DNA of 19,933 nt from Bacillota bacterium. Lineage in GTDB: Bacteria; Bacillota; Clostridia; Tissierellales; Peptoniphilaceae. Shown here piece after piece: positions 15,220 to 19,933 of this stretch. How positions within the stretch are numbered: position 1 is the first letter of the stretch; the number at the start of each line of letters is the position of its first letter. The DNA lies in NCBI GenBank assembly GCA_023442495.1, contig JAEZZB010000018.1, positions 1 through 19,933 on the forward strand, given 5' to 3'. The position numbers and the translations under genes are program-made. The notes beneath the pieces are model-generated. The model saw only the letters and a program-made list of their open reading frames with translations. It had not been told where the DNA came from and searched no databases.

Positions 15220-16296
15220 ATGAATCTGAGAAAAATAAGGACAAATGCTATCAATTTTATAAACAAGTTTAGATTCTACGCTAACGCTAAACAAGTTGAA
15301 AAATATGCTAAAGAACAAATTAAAAAAGGGAATTGCTATATTGGTTCAGATGAAGAATATAACAAAAAAATAATTCCTTTTTGGAGTAAATACGGTGTAA
15401 AACCAAAAAAATTTTGGTTTCAATACTATGGACAAAAGCTTGGAGAGTTTAATCCTTATGTGATACCGGGAGATATGTTTCAAAAAGAACTTTTGCCATT
15501 TTTAAATAATCACTCCGTTCAAGATACTCTAGAGAACAAGTTATATTTCGATATGATTTTATATGATATTAAAAAACCTATAAATTATGTTAAGTATGTT
15601 AATGGTATTTATTTAGATAATGATAATCATCTTATTAGTAGAGAACAAGCTATAGAAGCTATAAGAGGAGTTGATAGAGTAATAGCAAAACCAATTGACG
15701 ATTCAAGAGGTAATAGTGTTAAAATAGTTAATGTAAAAGATGATTTTGATAAAGCATGGGAATATATTGATAAAAATTATGGACATAGAGAATACATTCT
15801 TCAAGAAGTTGTAAAACAAAGTCCACAGTTGGAAAAGTATAATCCTACAAGTATAAATACTTTAAGAATAATTTCACTTATTGTAAATGGAAAAGTTGAA
15901 ATTTTATCTTCCATAGTTAGAGTAGGTGCTGAAGGAGCAGAAATAGATAATTATTCAAAGGGTGGCGATGCTCGTCCAATACATAATCCAGAAGGCACGC
16001 TAAAAGGTTTTATGATATATCCAAAAGGATTCAGTGAAACGGATACTAAAGGGAATCCGATAGGATTTGATAAAATTATAGGATATGAAAAAGTTATTGA
16101 AGAAATAAAGAAATATCACCCAAGATTTCCACATTTGAGATGGATTGGATGGGATTTTGCAATAGATGAAAATTATGAACCAGTATTAATAGAATTAAAC
16201 GGTGCTGCTGGAGATAATCAAAAATCTGATGGACCAATGTTCAAAGAATTTACTGAAATAATTTTAGATGAATACTTTGCTAGTAAAAATAAATAA
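15220..16296 (+). CDS. ATP-grasp ligase D (paralogue of ligase A)
   Basis: Soluble 358-residue ATP-grasp protein closely resembling ligase A in layout. The N-terminal FWSKYGVKPKKFWFQYY and FNPYVIP correspond to A's YWLKYGQKP and FNPRYIP. The ATP-site Lys is 157 (IAKPIDDSRGN). NPTSINTLRIISL, EIDNYSKGGD, HLRWIGWDFAID and the metal ligands E325/N327 (EPVLIELNGAAGDNQ) follow. The DNQ after the metal site matches A's CPDQNQM region, so A and D are likely the closest pair. It starts 1 nt after the aminotransferase stop with AAGGAG at 15209-15214, and is the last gene before the terminator at 16403. As with the others, substrate and product are unknown, and the amide-ligase role is inferred. Confidence 0.78.
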   Translation: MNLRKIRTNAINFINKFRFYANAKQVEKYAKEQIKKGNCYIGSDEEYNKKIIPFWSKYGVKPKKFWFQYYGQKLGEFNPYVIPGDMFQKELLPFLNNHSVQDTLENKLYFDMILYDIKKPINYVKYVNGIYLDNDNHLISREQAIEAIRGVDRVIAKPIDDSRGNSVKIVNVKDDFDKAWEYIDKNYGHREYILQEVVKQSPQLEKYNPTSINTLRIISLIVNGKVEILSSIVRVGAEGAEIDNYSKGGDARPIHNPEGTLKGFMIYPKGFSETDTKGNPIGFDKIIGYEKVIEEIKKYHPRFPHLRWIGWDFAIDENYEPVLIELNGAAGDNQKSDGPMFKEFTEIILDEYFASKNK

Positions 16297-16402
16297 TATA
16301 GATCTTTATACTTAATAGCTATATGCGTATTTTGATTTTAAGTTCTAGTATATTATGATCTTTTTATTTAAGTTTTTAATTAATTGTTTTTAAAAAAATT
16401 TA

Positions 16403-16442
16403 AGGCTAGAAAACCTAAGTTTTCTAGTCTTTTTGTTTTTTG
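16403..16442 (+). terminator. rho-independent terminator of the surface-polymer cluster
   Basis: AGGCTAGAAAAC (16403-16414) pairs with GTTTTCTAGTCT (16419-16430) over twelve pairs, with one G-U, around a four-base CTAA loop. A T-rich tail (TTTTG then a T run) runs to about 16441. It lies 106 nt after the stop of ligase D. Confidence 0.9.
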
Positions 16443-16603
16443 TAATTCATATTCTGTTGTTGAATTGTAGAAAGATTAGTAAATAAAAACTATTCTTTAA
16501 TACTTTAATAAATTTTTCTATGTTTTTAGTAAATCAATTATAAAATTTGTAGTATATATTAAATGTATTAATGAGTGTTAAAACTTTCAAAAAGTATTCA
16601 TAT

Positions 16604-16631
16604 AAAAAAAGACAGTAAACCGTCTTTTTTT
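16604..16631. terminator. bidirectional-looking hairpin before the phosphodiesterase gene
   Basis: AAAAAAAGAC (16604-16613) pairs with GTCTTTTTTT (16622-16631) around an 8-nt loop, giving a T-tract on both strands. Only three of its ten pairs are mixed or G-C type, so it is weaker than the preceding one. It stands 54 nt upstream of the next start codon, so it could end a short transcript from the intergenic region or attenuate the operon that follows. Confidence 0.55.
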
Positions 16632-16685
16632 ATGATAAAATTATTTATAAATATTGTAAATATCATGATATAAAAGGAGGATACT

Positions 16686-17975
16686 TTGAAATCTAAAATG
16701 TATATTATTTCTTTTGATGGACTTTCAAAAGTTGATATGGAATATTTAAAAGATAAACCTAATTTTAAAAAATTATTAATGGATGCTAGCTTTTCATTTA
16801 ATGTAAAAAGCATTTATCCATCAATAACCTATCCTGCACATACATCTATTTCTACGGGTAATTTTCCAAATAAACATAAAATAGTTAATAATACAAAAAT
16901 TCAACCGGAAAAAAGTAATCCGGATTGGTTTTGGCAAGAAAAATATATTAAGAGTACAACTTTCCAACAATTAGCAACTAAAAATGGATATGATGTAATG
17001 TGCTTACTTTGGCCAGTTACAGCTAGGGCTAAAATTAAATACAATTTACCGGAAATATTTCCGAATAGACCTTGGCAAAATCAAATAATGGTAAATATGC
17101 TAAATGGATCAATCCGATTTCAACTAGATTTATTCTCTAAAAATAAATCGCTATTGGACGGATTAAAACAACCTAATTTAGATAATTTTACACATGCAAA
17201 TTTATTATATGCAGCTAGAAAATATAAACCTGATATTTCAATGGTACATTATATAGAGCTTGATACACAAAGACATGACTATGGATTTAGTTCAAATGAA
17301 GCAATTAGAGCACTCGATCACCATGATGAAAGACTTGGAGATATAATAAATTATATTGAAAAATATGATGGTTGGGAAAATACCACTTTGATTGTTTTAG
17401 GCGATCATTCATGTAAGGATGCCTCAAATGTCATATTCTTAAATACTCTATTAAAAGAAAAAGGATATATTCAAACGGATGATAAAGGAAATATTAAAAA
17501 CTGGAGTGTATTAGCTAAAGAATCGGGTGGTTCTTGTTATATATACAGCAAGAATAAGTCAAAATTTAAGATTATAAAAAATTTAATTGAAGAAAATATT
17601 GGATATGATGCAATTGAAAAAATATATACATCTGATGAAGCCAATGAAATGGGTGCAGATCCAAAATGTCTGATGATGCTTGAAGCTAATGTAGATTATT
17701 TATTTGAAAATGGAATTGCTCCAAAAGCAATAATGACACTTGAGGAATTAAGGAATGTTGATATTTCATATCATACAAACAATCATGGTTATAATCCACA
17801 CACTAAAATAGATTATGAAACAGTTTTTATGGCAAAAGGAAGAAAAATTAAGAAAAATGTAGAAATCAAAGAAATGTGCCTTGTTGATGAAGGTCCAACA
17901 TTTGCAAAAATACTTGGACTTGATTTAGGGGAAACTGATGGTAGAGTTTTAGAAGAAATATTAAGCGGAGAATGA
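16686..17975 (+). CDS. type I phosphodiesterase/nucleotide pyrophosphatase-family protein
   Basis: Alkaline-phosphatase-superfamily hydrolase of 429 residues that uses two metal ions and a Thr nucleophile. Motifs are SFDG (D11), SITYPAHTSISTG with nucleophile T48, ELDTQRHDYG, LGDHSCKDAS and a C-terminal HTNNHGYNPH. No signal peptide or transmembrane segment is visible, so unlike the eukaryotic ecto-enzymes it should act in the cytosol. The start is TTG 16686: AGGAGG (16675-16680) is 5 nt from it, whereas the first ATG (16698) would be 17 nt away. It is separated from the preceding cluster by two terminators and followed after 1 nt by the MFS transporter gene, so the two form an operon. The substrate (nucleotide, phosphodiester or phosphonate) is not readable from sequence. 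Confidence 0.82.
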   Translation: MKSKMYIISFDGLSKVDMEYLKDKPNFKKLLMDASFSFNVKSIYPSITYPAHTSISTGNFPNKHKIVNNTKIQPEKSNPDWFWQEKYIKSTTFQQLATKNGYDVMCLLWPVTARAKIKYNLPEIFPNRPWQNQIMVNMLNGSIRFQLDLFSKNKSLLDGLKQPNLDNFTHANLLYAARKYKPDISMVHYIELDTQRHDYGFSSNEAIRALDHHDERLGDIINYIEKYDGWENTTLIVLGDHSCKDASNVIFLNTLLKEKGYIQTDDKGNIKNWSVLAKESGGSCYIYSKNKSKFKIIKNLIEENIGYDAIEKIYTSDEANEMGADPKCLMMLEANVDYLFENGIAPKAIMTLEELRNVDISYHTNNHGYNPHTKIDYETVFMAKGRKIKKNVEIKEMCLVDEGPTFAKILGLDLGETDGRVLEEILSGE

Positions 17976-17976
17976 T

Positions 17977-19236
17977 GTGCATAGATTACTAAAAAAATAT
18001 ACAAAAAAAGAAATAAGTTGGATGCTATACGATTGGGGAAATTCTGCCTATGCTATGACTGTTTTATCTGCTATACTTCCAATATTTTTTAGTGGAATGG
18101 TTATAGAATCAGGTGGAACAGCTGAGCAAGCTACAACTTATTGGGGATATACAAATTCAGTAGCCTCCTTATTAGTTGCATTTCTAAGTCCAATACTTGG
18201 AGCTATTGCAGATCAAATGGGTATGAAGAAAAAATTATTTGTGATTTTCTCATTAATCGGTATTATAGCGACAGGTCTTCTAGCAGTAGTTCCATTTGGA
18301 CTATGGCAAGGACTTATGATTATTTACATTTTAACTTCAATTGGTTTTTCACTTGGAAATGTTTTTTATGATTCTTTCTTAACTGATGTTACAACTGAAG
18401 AAAGAATGGATAAGATATCTACATTAGGATTTGCTCTAGGATATATTGGGTCTACAATTCCATATATTATTTGTATGGTATTTGTAGTTTTGGCACAAAA
18501 AGAAATTATTCCGATTTCAGTTATAAATGTATCGAGAATTTCTTTCGTACTTACTGCTATTTGGTGGTTTTACTATACTCTTCCAATGTATAGAGATGTC
18601 GACCAAAAATATGGTATAGTTGGGAGAAAAATCAACTTTTTATATGGAATAAAAAATTTTGGAAAAAGTTATTTGAAGATTAGAAAGCATAGAAAAGTAT
18701 TTTACTTCTTACTTGCGTATTTCTTCTATATTGATGGCGTAGATACTATAATCAGAATGGCTACATCTTATGGTACAGCACTAGGATTTTCTTCTACAAC
18801 ATTATTAATCGTTTTACTATTTACTCAATTTGTTGCTTTTCCATTTTCTATTATTTATGGAATTTTGGCAGAAAAATACGGTGCTAAGACTATGATATAT
18901 GTGGGTGTTGGAATATATACTTTAATAGTAATATTTGCTTACTTTGTTAATTCTGCACTACATTTTTGGATAATGGCATTTTTGGTTGGTACATCACAAG
19001 GAGGAATTCAAGCGATTTCAAGATCATATTTTGCGAAAATTATTCCTAAAGAGAATTCAAATGAATTTTTTGGATTCTACAATATATTTGGAAAATTTGC
19101 TGCAATTATGGGACCTTTTTTAGTTGGTTTAATGACACAATTAACTGGCAATGTTAAAAATGGAGTATTGAGTTTAATTTTATTATTTGTACTAGGTGTT
19201 ATATTTTTAATGATTGAAAGAAGAATTGAAAGATAA
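17977..19236 (+). CDS. MFS transporter of the UMF1/Atg22 type
   Basis: 419-residue major-facilitator protein with about 12 membrane helices. The N-terminal EISWMLYDWGNSAYAMTVLSAILPIFF segment is the hallmark of the UMF1 family, related to the yeast vacuolar effluxer Atg22. FYDSFLTDVTTEERMDKISTLGFALGYIGS in the middle of the N-half is also typical. A few members are linked to amino-acid efflux in yeast, but most bacterial ones have no known substrate. The start is GTG 17977, with GGAG at 17967-17970; the upstream gene stops at 17975, so translation is coupled. Pairing with a phosphodiesterase suggests it could carry the hydrolase's product or substrate, but nothing else supports that. No other start is as well placed. 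Confidence 0.85.
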   Translation: MHRLLKKYTKKEISWMLYDWGNSAYAMTVLSAILPIFFSGMVIESGGTAEQATTYWGYTNSVASLLVAFLSPILGAIADQMGMKKKLFVIFSLIGIIATGLLAVVPFGLWQGLMIIYILTSIGFSLGNVFYDSFLTDVTTEERMDKISTLGFALGYIGSTIPYIICMVFVVLAQKEIIPISVINVSRISFVLTAIWWFYYTLPMYRDVDQKYGIVGRKINFLYGIKNFGKSYLKIRKHRKVFYFLLAYFFYIDGVDTIIRMATSYGTALGFSSTTLLIVLLFTQFVAFPFSIIYGILAEKYGAKTMIYVGVGIYTLIVIFAYFVNSALHFWIMAFLVGTSQGGIQAISRSYFAKIIPKENSNEFFGFYNIFGKFAAIMGPFLVGLMTQLTGNVKNGVLSLILLFVLGVIFLMIERRIER

Positions 19237-19254
19237 TAAATAAAGGTAGGTATT

Positions 19255-19818
19255 ATGTTAAAGACAATTCATGTTTTAGCTCCATTTATGGAGGATGGAA
19301 AATTAAAAGAAGCATATTTAAAAGTATTATTTAATACAGAAACCAATACTATAGAAAATGTAATTGATTTAAAAGGTAATGCTTTATATATTGTAAAATT
19401 ATTTGAAAATGCAATATTCGATAAAGTAAAAGTGTATAAATTGAGCAATTATTTTGCGGACAATCGATTTATAGAAGCGATTATATATAAATTAACAGTT
19501 ATTACAAATGATATACTTGCAGGAAAAACAAATAGATTAGAACTTGATAAAGTTGAACAATATGTTGAAGAGGGTTATAAACTAATAGATGTTAGAGAAG
19601 TTGATGAGTATAGCCAAGGTCATATTTTAAATGCCAAAAATATTCCACTTAGTCAATTAGGTAATAGACTTGATGAATTAGATACCAAAGAAAAATATAT
19701 TCTTTACTGTAATTCTTCTTCTAGATCTGCACAAGCAGAAAAAGTACTAAAAAGTCTAGGATATGATGTATATAACCTAGATGGATCATATGCTTTTTAC
19801 AAGCATTACAATAAATAA
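19255..19818 (+). CDS. rhodanese-domain protein with an uncharacterised N-terminal region
   Basis: 187 residues. The C-terminal rhodanese domain (about 95-187) has LIDVREVDEYSQGHILNAKNIPL and the active-site loop CNSSSR with Cys 152, fitting a persulfide-carrying sulfurtransferase. The N-terminal about 90 residues have no motif I recognise. The stretch TNDILAGKTNRLELDKVEQYVEEGYKL resembles the linker that joins rhodanese domains to FAD-containing CoA-disulfide reductases, so this may be a derivative of such a fusion that has lost its flavin domain; I hold that loosely. The ATG at 19255 has AAAGGTAGG upstream (about 19242-19250). It lies 18 nt after the transporter gene and before a strong terminator, so it is probably the last gene of the phosphodiesterase operon. 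No signal peptide. Confidence 0.75.
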   Translation: MLKTIHVLAPFMEDGKLKEAYLKVLFNTETNTIENVIDLKGNALYIVKLFENAIFDKVKVYKLSNYFADNRFIEAIIYKLTVITNDILAGKTNRLELDKVEQYVEEGYKLIDVREVDEYSQGHILNAKNIPLSQLGNRLDELDTKEKYILYCNSSSRSAQAEKVLKSLGYDVYNLDGSYAFYKHYNK

Positions 19819-19853
19819 AATATTTTAATTTATAAGTGAATTTAATATATATC

Positions 19854-19903
19854 AAAGGTGGTGTGTCAGAATGACTAAATTTCTGATACACTACCTTTTT
19901 TTT
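19854..19903 (+). terminator. long-stem rho-independent terminator
   Basis: An 18-pair stem (19854-19871 with 19881-19898), with only two G-U pairs and no mismatch, closes a 9-nt loop and runs into a T tract to 19903. An outer pair of arms, ATCAAAG (19851-19857) and CTTTGAT (19910-19916), could form instead of the lowest pairs. It ends the 16686-19818 operon. Confidence 0.92.
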
Positions 19904-19933
19904 CTGATTCTTTGATGTTTACTTAATCATAAA

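Larger units (their letters stand above)
16297..16685 (+). other. 389-nt intergenic region with two hairpins
   Basis: No open frame of note on either strand is supported as a gene. The region holds two separate terminator-type hairpins (16403-16442 and 16604-16631) and, just before the next gene, AGGAGG at 16675-16680. Between the hairpins (16443-16603) it is almost pure A/T. A possible -10 (TATAAA, 16539-16544) has no good -35. No tRNA, CRISPR or insertion-sequence feature is visible. Confidence 0.6.

Noticed and set aside
1..19933. CRISPR arrays, tRNA or rRNA genes, insertion sequences, phage genes
   Set aside because: No regular short repeat-spacer pattern, no cloverleaf or rRNA-like segment, and no transposase or integrase motif was seen. 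The only long repeats are the in-frame SH3-like repeats.

Overview
The window is a very AT-rich stretch of chromosome from a low-GC Gram-positive anaerobe. Every gene is on the + strand. The cmk-plsC-rpsA order, strong AGGAGG ribosome binding sites, a four-domain S1 protein and a lipid-linked surface-polymer locus point to the Firmicutes. A clostridial/Tissierellia relative of the Peptoniphilus/Helcococcus/Parvimonas type is my best guess, but no marker here fixes the genus.

Layout. (1) 1-2713 is housekeeping: the tail of an upstream gene (probably an RluB/RsuA-type pseudouridine synthase), cmk (CMP kinase) overlapping plsC (acyltransferase), then rpsA (S1) with its own promoter, a hairpin at the predicted transcript start and a clean terminator. 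(2) 2931-5387 encodes a secreted GH73-type glucosaminidase whose C-terminal half is eight SH3-like repeats with an exact 59-residue period. (3) 5440-16442 is a compact operon-like cluster behind a good sigma-A promoter and ending at a strong terminator. Its order is Wzy/O-antigen-ligase-like membrane protein, ATP-grasp A, N5-(carboxyethyl)ornithine-synthase-like opine dehydrogenase, ATP-grasp B, CapA-like metallophosphatase, Wzx/MOP flippase, ATP-grasp C, class Ic aspartate-type aminotransferase, ATP-grasp D. (4) 16443-16685 is intergenic with a second, bidirectional hairpin. (5) 16686-19903 holds a type I phosphodiesterase, a UMF1/Atg22-type MFS transporter and a rhodanese protein, ending at a long-stem terminator.

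The main candidate for something new is region 3. It has flippase and polymerase parts of a Wzx/Wzy-type surface-polymer pathway but no glycosyltransferase, no initiating sugar-phosphate transferase and no chain-length regulator in the window. In their place are four ATP-grasp carboxylate-amine-ligase-like proteins interleaved with amino-acid enzymes. My inference is that the cluster makes an unusual N-carboxyethyl amino acid and attaches it, with other amino acids, by amide bonds to a lipid-linked surface glycan or peptide-like polymer that is then flipped and polymerised. N-carboxyethyl amino acids amide-linked to uronic acids are known in some Gram-negative O-antigens (for example alaninolysine in Providencia), so the chemistry has precedent. 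This gene set is not one I recognise as characterised.
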